Shown here one piece after another: positions 1-12,789 of a stretch of 64,000 nucleotides of DNA. Numbering within the stretch: position 1 is the first letter of the stretch; every line of letters begins with the position of its first letter. The DNA lies in contig CM075850.1 of NCBI GenBank assembly GCA_037975125.1, forward strand, positions 128,500,293-128,564,292, in the 5' to 3' direction. The DNA is from Latrodectus hesperus (lineage: Eukaryota; Arthropoda; Arachnida; Araneae; Theridiidae). The translations under genes and the position numbers were made by a program. The notes under the pieces were generated by a model. The model had not been told where the DNA came from. It was given only the letters and a program-made list of their open reading frames with translations, and ran no database searches.

Positions 1-1880
1 TTTCTAAGAAACAGGAATTGGTTTCATTGTACTTAATACTGGATTTTGGAAAACACTTTTTGCGAAAACAACATTGTTCACTGTTAATTCATATTGTTAA
101 TTTTATTTGTTTATCCACTTTTTTGTCTTCTGTGTACTTATTCGTAGTAAATTATTTTTGTAATCATGTTCTCATAACCACAGGTAGCCGGAAGAATTAG
201 AAAGATTTTTATAATGCTCTGTAGAAGAATATTACCTTTTTTAGAATGCTGGGTAATTTTGCCTTTATTATTATTTAATAATTCAATCAGTAAACAAAAT
301 CATATGACTGAATTAGAATAAATGTATTGCAAAATATTTGTTCCATTATAAATTAAAATTGTATTGAAGGTATCAAAATTATGTTTGGGAAACCTTTCAA
401 GCATTGGTATAATTTTAACATGAGCCAATATTTCTCCCTTGTAAGCTTATAAATTACAAAAATGTAGTACAAAAATGAATTGGAGTTGGATATTAGAAAA
501 ATAAATATTTAAATAGAAAACAAAAATCGAGGAGCAAAAAGTGAAGGGTAACCTTTCCACATTTACTGCAATTCTGAATGGTATAATTGACAAGTCGTAA
601 AAGAAATTGCAGAAAAAGAGTAAAACTGGCTCAGACAGCTTCTTATTTGCGTGTGTTGCCAGGATGGAAAAAAAAGAAAGTTTCTTATCTTTTATGTTTA
701 ATTTTAAAAATATTTTTATGGTTGCAAAATAAGCTTGAGGGGAACAGTTTACTTTGAAAGAAATGTTCAAAAAATATTTCGCTAATATGAACATTTCTAC
801 CGAATTTCTAAAGTACATTTAAAGAAGATACTTTTTCCTATGTCATTATATGAACAGTTCTTCGAATGGTACTTATTATAAAGAAAATTAATTTTTACTT
901 GAAAATTTAAGACAGTATATAGAATAGAAATTGTAAGTTATTTTGAGTATACAATAAAATAACTTGTTAATACAGAATCGTTTATGGGAAAATCTACTAA
1001 CGTTTCAAATGTTGCATATACAAACTAAACTCGCACAAAAAGAGTGCAAAGAGTGCATAATATCAATAATTTTAACAAAAAATAAAGTATTTAAATAAGA
1101 TTTGTGTGCAATGAAAGAAGAAAAAATATGTAAAATATCCAAAAATAATATTTGAAATTAACTTTAATCTATCGAATATGTTTTGAATTTATCTAGAGTT
1201 TTATTTCTACAAATGAATTTATTCTCCAAAAATGTTCCCGTTTTGCAAAACAAAAGCATTTTTTTTCTGGTGCTTAATAAGATTTTTGAGGTGTTCCTGA
1301 ATATACAATATTAAGAAATAAACTGAAATTTGAATTTCAAATCTTTCATAATATTACAGGAGAATTTTCCCGCATTATCAAGAAAGTCATATTAATCTGT
1401 CGCATATAAACGATCGAAAATTATCTCATTTTACATCTTTTTAGCCATGTTTACTAATTTGGACAGGGGCAGATAAAATGGGTCATTATCGTAATGTTCT
1501 CCAAGTGAGATGATACGTCTGAGAATGATTGGCCAATTTAGAAAAATTGTTTCCCAATAAGTCTATCTTCGTGACAATAATGACACATTTACCTCTCCTC
1601 TATATCAGTAACCATAAATTCTGCTTCTTTTGGTGCCAAAAGATACTAATGCACCAGAACTGAGCCGCTACTAGAAAACATACACAGTGCCATTTTTCAT
1701 ACTGTTCTGTCAATTAATCTCGGTGGTAATTAAAAAAAATCAAAAGTATGATACTTTATTTCTAAAAAATAAAAACTTCTTATGTAGATTCTCTGCAATT
1801 TAAGGCAATGGACAGTACTTTTTGATGAATTAATTATTAAATATAAAAGCATACTTGCTGAGTTTACAATTTTTTCTGAT
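1..1880. other. A+T-rich non-coding DNA
   Basis: Only short chance open frames occur, without domain similarity. I see no RNA gene or transposon end. Confidence 0.6.
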
Positions 1881-2241
1881 GTCCTAGGCCATGTAGGGCA
1901 TCGGCTTTTCGTCCGATAGGGTGGGTTCGATTCCGAATGCCGCCAAAGACTCACCGAGTGCATGCGATATACCTGCTCGTTAAATCTGTGGAATCCAAAG
2001 TCCTGTGGTAGGTCGTTGAGCAGTTACCATGAATGTAATGGTCTGGAGAAAATTTCCTTTTCCTCAAGATCAAATTTAAAATTGAAGAAGGGGGATACTC
2101 TGGTGGTGCCATCTATGGGAGGAGTCTAAGAGCAAAATCGTATTTTCACCTTCGTAATGCTCTGGTTAAGTGAAAGACGCACCCTACTGACTTAAATTCG
2201 CATAGCCTTCGGCAGAGCGAGCTTGGCGTGTCCAAGTGTCG
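1881..2241 (+). mobile_element. SINE-like family C, copy 1
   Basis: This about 360-bp repeat is shared with 17991-18353. The head has TAGGCCATGTAGGGC (A-box-like) and GTGGGTTCGATTCC (B-box-like). The body includes GTTGAGCAGTTACCATG, TCTGGTGGTGCCATC and GCAAAATCGTATTTTCACCTT, all found again in copy 2. The tail is A-rich. Copy 1 is more diverged, with a lower GC content. Confidence 0.8.
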
Positions 2242-2320
2242 ACAAAAACAATTTTTGTTTACATAATGATGAGGGTATATTTTAAGATTTGCGGATGGAA
2301 ATGCACTAATTGGATTTATA

Positions 2321-2353
2321 TATATACATACATACATACATACATACATACAT

Positions 2354-2445
<92 letters not shown>

Positions 2446-2490
2446 ATATATATGTGTATGTGTATGTATATATGTATGTATGTATGTAGT
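2321..2490. repeat. Compound microsatellite (CATA)n(TA)n(TG)n
   Basis: A CATA tetranucleotide run is followed by a long TA run, a TG run and TATG repeats. Open frames crossing it on both strands encode only Tyr-Ile/Val repeats and are not genes. Confidence 0.97.
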
Positions 2491-2499
2491 AGCAACACA

Positions 2500-5300
2500 T
2501 CCTTCATTTCTTAAAAAATTGAATTTAATATTTTATTACGTTTAATTCACAATACATTCATAATATTTAATTAAAAATTCTTTTAGAGAAACTTAATAGG
2601 AATGTCATAAATAATGTTAATGGAAATGAATTATGAGTGGTAATGTAGAGATAATGACATGAAAATGTTCTCTAAAAATTCTTTTCAATGTGGCAAGCCA
2701 CTTAGCCACTTTTGAAAATGAAAGGCTAATGTTGCATTCCTGCTTTTTCAATGTAAAATGCCGAGAAAAAAGTCCTAAAACGGAGCAGTTTGCTCTCAAA
2801 CAGCAAAAACTCACAAAACAAGAGTTTCAAATGATTAAACAATGTGGAAGTCGTTAAATTAAAATTTTCATTTCGAATCTGAAATACAATTTAAACTACA
2901 AACGCTTTTTAAATTTTAAATCTGATGGATTTTTTAAAAGTTGTTGATATATTATGATAGTAGCATTAATTGTATGTCATAAGAAATATTTAAAAATAAA
3001 ATATACTAAATAAAATAGTAATTTAAGCTAAGCTAGAATTTTATTTACATTTTAATTTTAAAATCTGATTAAATTTATACTTTATCACACACAATAAACT
3101 AAGAAAAAAGATGTTTCAGTATTTATAATTACAACTTTTTTTCGTTTTTCTAAGGTGTTTGCAAAAAAACTGGTTTCGTTAGCGACAAAAAAAATTACTT
3201 TTCCCGTCTGAAAGTTATGCAAATAATTTCAAAAATATTGAATTTTTTTCTTATTAAGATATTACTTTCTTTATTCATTACTCATATTAATGCAAAAATA
3301 TTATTAAAAAAATACTGTAAAGAGATCTTTTTAAATTTTCTAACACCACAAGTTTACAACCATGAATTGATTTTTTAGATTTAAAAATTTTAAACTTAAA
3401 GTTTGTTTTTAAAACATGCTGTTTTAACTATAATTTTACAGAAGTTTTAATTTTTTAATTGAAAAAAAGAGATTTATTCTTTTGTATTTTCATTGAGTTA
3501 TTTTAATCTTGTAATTATATAAATTTCTTCCATACACTTGAACCCATTTTTTTACGCTTCCAAGTGCGAATGTCATTTTAAAATAGGTTAGGCGATTTGT
3601 TTGGAGTTATAAAAAATAAGTTGGCATTCTATTTTTTGCCTTAAAGCGGAGATTCTGAAGCGAGATAAGCTGCAAAGACACTTCAAATACGCCATATATA
3701 TGTATTTTTAGCCAAATAAAAAATATTTGTGCTTTAAATCGGCTATGTTTTCACCGTTAAAGTTTTAAAACCTTTTTAGATTGAAAAAAATATAAAAATA
3801 GTTTTCATGATAAAAATCAATTTGTTAAATATTTGATATAAATAATTAAGAATGTGTTTGTAAAGCATATTTTTTACTTTGGTATTTAAATTATCTATAC
3901 TCATTTTGTCAAGTTTAACAAAACATAAAATAAATTTTAACATTTATTTTATGTTTTGTTAAACTTGACAATGCAAGATTTATATAAGTATTAATTTAAA
4001 TATTAAAATACACTTCTAAGATTACATTTATTTTAACATTTAAACTACGTTTTATAGTCTTTATAGCTACATTTTACTAAACTATTTTTATTGAGTAAAC
4101 TCATTAATTAAATAAAAAACAATTTTTTTGTAAATTTTGAAGCTTCTTACAATATAAAATATTTGAAAATGTAAAATTATATTTAAAATTACAAATATTT
4201 ATAATAAAGTATTTCTTACTGTTTAATAAATTCTGTAAGTATTTTTTCGTATGAAAAAAACTTTTTAAATGCTTAAACATTTACTTTTATTATAAAATTA
4301 TTTATTGATAGATAATTATAAAACTTGTTTTAAGAAAAATAAAGCTAACTTTAAAATGTAAAATTTGAAAAAAAAATAATACAAAAACACAGAAACCAAT
4401 AAATTTTTTTTTCTTTGAAATATGAATTTTATTTTCTTATTTCGATTATACATTTCGGCTATTTATCTGTAACTGAGCATGAGAAATTCCATGTATATAA
4501 TTATGGTAAAAAAGTTTTTCCCAATAAGTCTTCATTTTTCTCAATAATCATACATTCATGGGGTAAATGTATGCTATATTACAATATAGTCTTTAATGTT
4601 GACATCTAATCATTTCTTTTAAGTTCAATGTAGGTATACATTTGTTGACATTTTTAGCTTTGACTTAATTATTGCTATGTACTGATTTTATTTGACAAAT
4701 GAAAAAAACATTAAGGAATATTTAAGAATCAAATATTTTTACATTGTTATTTTTTCACTCATGACGAAGTCAATGGTAACACGGTATTCGTTGTAATTTT
4801 GTCAAGTATTGATTGCTATATTTAACCTGTAATCATTAAATTATCAAATAGATTATCTCAACTTATTATAATCCAGTGTTGAAGTAATTTCTTTGGGTTG
4901 TGATTCATAAAAAAAGTATTTTTATGTTCATTAATATATCATTGATGCTTTTAATGGATAAAATTATTTTATTAATTAAAAAATAATAATGAATAAAATA
5001 ACTTAATTTTATTAATGTTTTTAATCAATAAAATTACCATTTATTAATAGCATTTAAAATAACAATTCGTGAAGGCAAACTGGAATTTTATATTTAAAAA
5101 TTAATAAACAAATAAAAAATTGCACTTCTTACTTAATAATTCCTTATGCAATAAATTTGAAACCCACTTAGCTTTGAAACAAAAGGGGAAATTCTTTTTT
5201 TCAAATAAATAAAACAAAACTTCAGGAGGAAAAATTTTAATACAGGGAAAATAAATGGCGATACTTTCAAAGAATTGGTATCGATATTTCCTGCAGCTTG
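2500..5300. other. A+T-rich non-coding DNA
   Basis: The stretch contains homopolymer runs and the 3906-3971 palindrome. No coding signal is visible. Confidence 0.6.
3906..3971. repeat. Perfect inverted repeat, 29-bp arms, 8-nt loop
   Basis: Arm 1 (3906-3934) is the exact reverse complement of arm 2 (3943-3971); the loop is TTTTAACA. A transcript from either strand would fold into one hairpin. Confidence 0.96.
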
Positions 5301-5309
5301 TAATAAAAT

Positions 5310-5605
5310 TATCGTTTGGTTCTTCCCCCTTGAGCCCGGGGGTCAGCGACCGTCCATTCAGACTCGATTTAATTTATAAGAAGAAATCGAAAGGAGCCAA
5401 AAGTTATGGCGGAACCTCTGAAGAAGGTGGAATCGAGAAAAGGGGTTCTTCCCGTGCGACGGTCACCTGCGGTCTGCCTCTTTCCGGGTCGCCACGGGTC
5501 ACCTGGCGCGACTCAGCGTGGGAACACGTTAGGGTTGTAAGCACCCTGGCAGCAAACGACATCGAGACAACCGCGTTCTTCCGTATAAATTGAACGTCCA
5601 TTTTA
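5310..5605. other. CpG-bearing GC-rich island, function unknown
   Basis: It is sharply GC-richer than its surroundings, with many CpGs (for example GTGCGACGGTC, GGGTCGCCACGGGTC, GGCGCGACTC). An open frame of 112 codons from ATG 5255 crosses it, but the product has no recognisable domain and the antisense strand is open too, so I do not call a gene. Candidate regulatory element or non-coding exon. Confidence 0.4.
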
Positions 5606-5944
5606 TAATTCAGTTAATTGCGCATCGATATGAGGTTTTAAGTATATTAAACCATTTCATTTAATGGAGAAACTTCTCGCTTGTAGCTTTAATTCTGATA
5701 CTTTCCATCTTCATTTACATTTTTTAAGGATTTAGGTAAATAACAAAAATATTTTATTAGCCATTGAACATTTGAGGCTTATCACACAAAGCTACTATTT
5801 TCAAATCAATAAAGGGACATAATTTGTATGCAAGGATGGCAATATTGTTATTTTAGAAAATTCAATAAATTAAAAATTTAATGTATATAATCTTCTTTGA
5901 ATAAGATTCTATTACATTTATAACATTATGTGCTTATGTACATT

Positions 5945-6021
5945 AGTTTTCAATATTTCAAGTATAAAATTGTTGTTTTGTACAACAAAACAACAATTTT
6001 ATACTTGAAATATTGAAAACT
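5945..6021. repeat. Perfect inverted repeat, 37-bp arms, 3-nt loop
   Basis: Arms 5945-5981 and 5985-6021 are exact reverse complements separated by ACA. Confidence 0.96.
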
Positions 6022-6024
6022 TTA

Positions 6025-9000
6025 ACCACATTAAACCATTAATGAGTTAAAATATACGCTTAGTAAAGCAAGAGAAATAGAAATTTTTTTACCAGTGCTT
6101 TGTGAAAATTATAAGCATTTATATTTTTTCCTTAAGCTTATTAACATTGAAACAGATGGCATAATATTTTTAAATGTTACACACCTGAATTTGTAAATTT
6201 TGAAAATAATCAGAATAGGTTGATTTTTTTCTGTCAAAGTAAATTATATCTGTAAAGTCATATTTTGTTTTACAAGTGCAATCAATCAATTTTGAATTTT
6301 GAAATTTACTTACTTCTAGTATTTTCAAAACAAATTATAAGGAATTAATAAAAAATTAAAGGGAGAAAAAAATTGTTTCCTAAAATTTATTATAACTTCT
6401 AAGCCTGCAATTATGAACTGAAAATAAGCCTTCAATGCTGCAAGGCGTGAAATCTACTTTTGGGTCCATGATTTTTAAGCAAAACCTTGGTAAAAATTCT
6501 ATGATTTGTTATTTTTAATATACGTAGTGTATGGATATATCACATAATAAAATAATAATGAAGAAATTTACGTAACAAAATAGAGAAGCGCAGCTGTTTT
6601 GTTATTTTAGTTTCGTACCACCAGTAGAAAAGTGAAGAGATCTACGTAACTCAGCATTATTGATATTCTAATTTCATGACTTCCTACAGTACCTTCAACA
6701 ACGCTTAAAACTGTATCAATGTAACTTGTTTTACAAAACTTTACATTTTAATCATTATGAATCTTAAAGAGCTATTATTTTAAAATGTTTTTACGAACAG
6801 ACTAAATACATAACAATCATATACGTAAAATATTATCATGAAACTTCAAAGAAAACCGTAATAACTTTTTTTACAAATATTTGGAAATTCAGAAACTTTA
6901 AAATTACTAATAATAACTTAAATTTGTTACAATAGGCGCATCAGTATGATTTTGTCGTTTAAATATAATTATTTCATTTTATAAATTTCTGGGGAATTTT
7001 GTCTTTTCCCAATAATGCACTAGTCTACACTTTTAATTTCTTCAACAATGTATAAATGTCTGACCTGAAAATGCCAGATTGTTCTTAAATTGTCTTTCAT
7101 CTGTACAGCAATTTCAAACTTGAAACCATTGGAAAAAATGTTTTAAAAAAGCGCCCATACAATAATATAAATTTTACAGAAAATACTTTTTTAGTTTTTT
7201 TTTCATGTTACATTATTTCCAACAATTTAATTTTTAAATTTTATTTGAATGAATTTATAAGATATTTTTAGATTCATAAAATTTCCTTAATTTAAATAAA
7301 ATCGAAACTCACGAGAAATCATTGAGAAGTGATAAAAAAGTGTAAGTTACATTGTTTAATATTTCACAAATACATTTTAAAGTATATTTTCGAACAACAT
7401 TTTTGCAATACGTATAAATAAAATCAAATTTCTTTTTAAATAAATTTACTATTATTATTATAATTACTAAATGTACTAAATATTTAAAAGAATAAAAAAA
7501 TTGCTTTTCATTTATAAGGACTTTTGTTCAAAAATTTTAATTCTAAGCAACATTTTATATTTCCCTAAAATTATCATTATGAATTTAAAACAATGAAAAG
7601 AATCGTTATTTTTTTGAACAACGGAAAGAATGGTCCTAAGACATTTTTATGAATATGAAACAATCAAAAATGGTTGTTTATACTGATTAAAAATAATCAC
7701 AGAAAAATTTCATGAATATGAATTAATGAAAAGTCATAGGAAAGCATAACTTTCGAAAAATCCTAGAAAATATATTCGCAAATATCAAAATTGTGTATAT
7801 AAACATAAATTTTAACTAAATTATTAAAAAAAGGGAATTTATTATTAAAAGAAAGATTTAAATTATAGTCTAGCCTTGTGTCATGTTCTGTGATTACCTT
7901 CCGAAAAAAAGGAAATGGAGGTTACAAGCCGTTGCCATTTAATCTGCCCAATGTATAGCACATTGTTTTCTTAATCAGACCGCGGGTACTTCTTAACTGT
8001 CCAAGTCTATTTATTTTATAGTCTGTAAATCTATTCTCAGGTAGTAGTGAGACGGTAATACTTACTATAAAACCATAACCAGATGCATTAACTAGAATGA
8101 CGTTTGAGTTTTGAAAATATAGAAATGTCGTATATATCGAAATTTCCTTCGTTTATTGAATTTATTAAGGTTAAAATATTTTGTTCATAAGAACGGAAGC
8201 TACGTATTTCAAATCTATGTGAAAGAATCAAATTAGTTGAGTTGCTCCCTGGCTGATTGTTCTGAAATAGAAATATATAAATTGAAGAATGAAACAACAC
8301 ATTCCAAATAAAAGGGAGCGTGCTTGAGAGTTTTCAAGAATTTGATTTTGAAACAATAGAATACTATCTATGTATACTATACGCAATGGATATTATTGAT
8401 GCATGAATGTGGTTTTCCGTAATATCTAAGGCAAAGTCATACACGTGAGTTTCAAGAAAAATCGTCTTATGAGTTTATGAATGAAAGTGATTAAATATTC
8501 TTGAAAATGTTAGATTGAACTGGACATTTATGTCAATTTTCACTTGCCATTTACTTAGCAATGAACAAAGGATATCAAAATTATCCTGCATCTTTGAATC
8601 GTTAAGCTCTTTACTCATAAACACTGCAAAGAAATTTTTTACTCACATCTCTCCATACAATATAATCTATATCAATGTGAATTGGTGAACTACCGAGCTC
8701 TTAGGAAAAAATATTTAAGAGCCACTTATTAAAAGATCAGAAATAGATTTTTAAATCTCGTTTTATACTGATATATTTTCACTAAAAAATTAATTTTTCC
8801 AGGGGTTTTCTTCTTTTAGAATATTATAATATTCCAGGTTTTCTTCTTTTGAAACACTCGTATAATTCCATTTTTCAACATTATTTAATAGACTTCATAA
8901 CAAGATCGAAACAAACCAGTATATTAAGACAAGACAACCTAACGGATAGCAACAAGTTTGTGTTATGACCTTTCCATCAGGTTTTAGTGTAAGTTTGTGG

Positions 9001-9215
9001 TTGTGATTTTTAAACAATTATAAAATTTAGTTTCTTACCAATTTGAACAATAAATTATACGATTTCAAATACTTGTTTCCATTACGGTTATAATAAAAAT
9101 TTTCATAAACTTTCAGTCAGTTAGTTGCGTAATATACAAATTTCCATGCAATAAAAGTTTATGCTGTTAAAGTTACTTATAAATAATTACTGGCTTAAAA
9201 AATGCAAAATTTAAT
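6025..9215. other. A+T-rich non-coding DNA
   Basis: No recognisable gene, RNA or repeat beyond homopolymer and AT-rich stretches. Confidence 0.6.
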
Positions 9216-9219
9216 TGTC

Positions 9220-9660
9220 ATGAAAGAATGCAATAATCTATTTTCCTTGCGACTCCTACAACTCGTTTCGCTCTGTTCCATTTATTTAATTTTGAGCAAT
9301 TACAGCGCCAACCCATAAAAGCGAGTGCGTACGATCCGCTGACATGTAGCTTTGTTCTTGTCCATTTTCTGTTCCATACGACCCCTTCGGAATTGAATGC
9401 AATTTTCGCGACCACTCGTTCCGGGGTTACGATCACACTAACTGCACCCCTCTTCCCTAAACTCTGTATTCCACTGTTTTTAACATCTTTTATCGTTTTC
9501 ATTATTATTATTTTTCGCAAAGTAACTCAACAAAAGCCAAAAATAGAGCTTAATCTCTATTGGCTCGCAATGTGCGTATAGCTTAATAGAAAAAAATTCC
9601 CGCGCTGATGAGACGTCGTTTCTGAAGGCCCCATGGCGGCGCATATGAGTCTTAATCAGT
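9220..9660. other. CpG-bearing island, candidate regulatory DNA
   Basis: GC-richer patch with AGCGCCAACCC, GCGAGTGCGTACGATCCGC, a SOX-like CTTTGTTC and TCCCGCGCTGATGAGACGTC. Both strands carry about 100-codon open frames that overlap each other and show no domain. Confidence 0.4.
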
Positions 9661-9664
9661 GTCC

Positions 9665-12520
9665 CTGCACTTATTAAGAATTTTTTTATATATTTTTTTC
9701 TTTATTCTTTTTTGCTGTTGCCTAGTTACGTTCTTGAATTGATTTGATACTTTCAGAATTTTTTGCTGACTTTATAATGATTGCGGTTCTTATTTTTCTA
9801 ATTTTATTTTATTTGTTCTCATTGTTTTTTACCGCAGCAAATAGGTTCATTTACTATAAATTATAATTATTTTTTTACTTATAACTATTTTTTCCCATTT
9901 TAATTTTATTTATATAATTTAATTAAAATTATATTAATGTCTTGAAATAATTTTATTCCTTGAACTAATTTAATTTATCATGACACACATTAATTAAAAA
10001 ATAGCTATCGAAACTGAATAATACAGCACCAGAATAAATTAAAATATTATAAATAATATTAGTTTTTTACCACAGTTCAACTAAAGTTAACAAGACAACA
10101 AAGCATAATATTTTTCAAGATTGGAAATTTCCTATATTCGTTGTATGCATATAGTTGTTTTATACATAATAATCTATATTAATCTGGTAACAGTAATAAT
10201 AACAAAATTATAAATAAAGGAAATATTACTTGATCATCAAACAGAAATTTAAAGATGCCGAAAAATAAGGAAAATTGTCTTAGATGTGGACAAACTATCG
10301 TAACACTGCGATGTAAATTTTGCTGACGCAAACAACAATATTTTGCTTCGAAATAATCAATCTTTTTTTTTAAATCAGAATATTTGAAGAAATTTTTAAA
10401 TAAGTACGAGTGAGTTAAATTGATCATTTATAATAATTATTATTTAAACATGAAATTGAAGAAATAAATCAATGACAAAATATTAAAAAAAATTAAAAAT
10501 CAAATAATTATGATTAGAAATAATTAAAAATCGATACGAATTGATTACATTACATAAATTTATTTTTTGTATGGTCCTAAATATGAGAAAATTACGTTGA
10601 AACTTTCTCTTTTATACTATAAAATGTGTTTATAGTTTTCACTATAAAATGTGAGATTAAAATATTATTTTTTTTTATCAATTTTTGTAGAAATTTGAAA
10701 GAAATAATTTAAAATTATGTATTACAATGTACAAAACTGTGACGTATTTCTTATCCAGATTCTAGAATTTCCTTAGTTGTTTTAATTTAAATTAATTGTA
10801 TTATTTTGCATGTTGAAATAATATTTATTTCTCGAAAGAGAAGGAATAAAATATTTCGTTTTCTTCCTACCTTCGGAATTTCAGTGATTTTTGAAAAAAA
10901 TTATCAAAAGATGCCAGATTTTCTCAATGTTACTGATGCATGTTCACAAACGACATCCTAATTAATGTCTCATTCGTCTGACAAATCGTTTATTCCTTTC
11001 GAATTTGCACTTCTCCCACCCCCACTCTACATTACTTCGAATGCAATCAAAAGAATGTTTTATTATTTTATTTGCTACTCTAAATATCGTTTTCGGTTCA
11101 GGCGGAAAGTCTGCAGTGTAAGGGAAAAAGACAAGAACAGAAAAATAAAAATGTCGTTTGCAGATGACTCACTGGCAGACGAAATACTCGTAGAGGAAGA
11201 AAATTGATGCCGAAAAACCTCTTCGTTGGAGAAAAAGTTTAAATACCTCTTCAGATATTTTTGAATTGGTAGGCAGAAAACCGAGCCGGAAAGCAAGAGG
11301 TAGACTCCGAACAATGCGCACAGTTAGATTTATTACCAACTGCTTTATTTCTCGTTCTGGACTCATCTACAAACACGGGTTACACTATTAATGATCTTTC
11401 TCAAGAAGGAGGAAAAGATCTTCCAAGAAAAAAAAAAGAGCGCCAAGTATGACTAAATAGAAAAAATCGTACTTAAATAATTGAATTACAAAAATTCAAG
11501 CGATATTTTTTAAATTGCGAAATAACATTTAAATGAAAATAGCAAAAACCGTAACTGTATATTCTTTATTCTATTTCGTTTTATGTTTTATATCAGAAAT
11601 TCTAAAAAAAACGATATTAATTACACGAGTTAGATTTTAGAAATCTGTCCACATAAATTACAATATAAATTTAAGGAAATATACTTTTGTAATCCTAGAA
11701 AAGTTTGACCATAAAAATTACCAACGAAATTTTCCCTCACTTAAAAACATCTATGCAAATTAGAGGATTGATATACGATTAGCAATTTGAAGCAATATAA
11801 TATTAATATATCTGAGGCATTCTCCCAAAATGTTTTTAAAATAAGCAATTACTACTATGCAACTATTATGATTCAGTTTAAATTATATAAGGATAATTAT
11901 GAAATAATTTAATTATAAATTTTTATATAATTATAAAATAAAGTAACTTAATGATAGAAATCTGATTAAAATCTGAAAGAAAGCAAAATAAAAAAATAAG
12001 CTACTTTATTGAAATTTATGAACAATAAAGTAACATTTGTAAATGATAAAATCCGTTTTAAAATTGATAGAAATGAAACTTACATGATTTTTTTATTATT
12101 TTGAATTATAGTTTTAAATGTCTTTTAATGTTAAAGGAGAACTTATTTGTCATGAATAAATGCACTGCAGGATTCTTTAGCTAAAATAAAAAAGAAAGAT
12201 AACGTACATTGTACAATTCCTTTTTCTCCATTATATTGCAATCAATTATATAAAATTTCACAATAATATTTATTTTCTAACTACTATTATATCTGTTAGA
12301 ATTTTCTCTAAGTATTTAAAATTATTCACAGCGATGTAATTAAAATAATTTCTCGTGATTATTCTAAGAACTTTGACGGATATTTTGGGGGTGGCAGAAA
12401 GTTAAATTTTGCACATTTCTTTTAACTCATATTCTTTTAATTACTTTAAAATTTTAATTTTTTCAGTGCAATTCTATTTTGAATTGGGATAAAAATTTAA
12501 TCTCGTAATTTGTCAATCTT
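9665..12520. other. A+T-rich non-coding DNA
   Basis: Nothing recognisable. Overlapping open frames near 10965-11366 on both strands have no domain similarity. Confidence 0.55.
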
Positions 12521-12524
12521 TCGC

Positions 12525-12785
12525 TTGGGGTTTGGCGCCGTTTTTTGCTGACTTTGCCACGACGACTTAGCTTTGCGGACCATCTTCCATCTGTCAGGGT
12601 TTTGTTAATTTGTCTCACAAATCCGCGAGTTCGAAACGCGCCATTTGCGTCGCTGTTTGCAACCCTGACTCAGATTGTGAGGGATCCCTTACAGGTGTAT
12701 ACAACGACAAGAAAGAAAAAAAGGACTGTAAAAACTCTGACTCCAAGCCAAAAAGTTTGCTATGTCATCTAAGCCTAGTTTCCTT
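12525..12785. other. CpG-bearing island, candidate regulatory DNA
   Basis: It contains GGTTTGGCGCCGTTT (E2F-like), CCACGACGACTTAG and CGCGAGTTCGAAACGCG, a near-palindrome. Short open frames in two plus-strand frames have no domain. Confidence 0.38.
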
Positions 12786-12789
12786 TCTA

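Noticed and set aside
2236..2514. Open frames of Tyr-Ile/Val repeats, here and at the other (TA)n tracts
   Set aside because: They are translations of microsatellites and contain no other information.
9218..9520. 100-codon minus-strand gene
   Set aside because: It overlaps an equally open plus frame and shows no domain; long frames are expected in a GC-richer patch with few stops.
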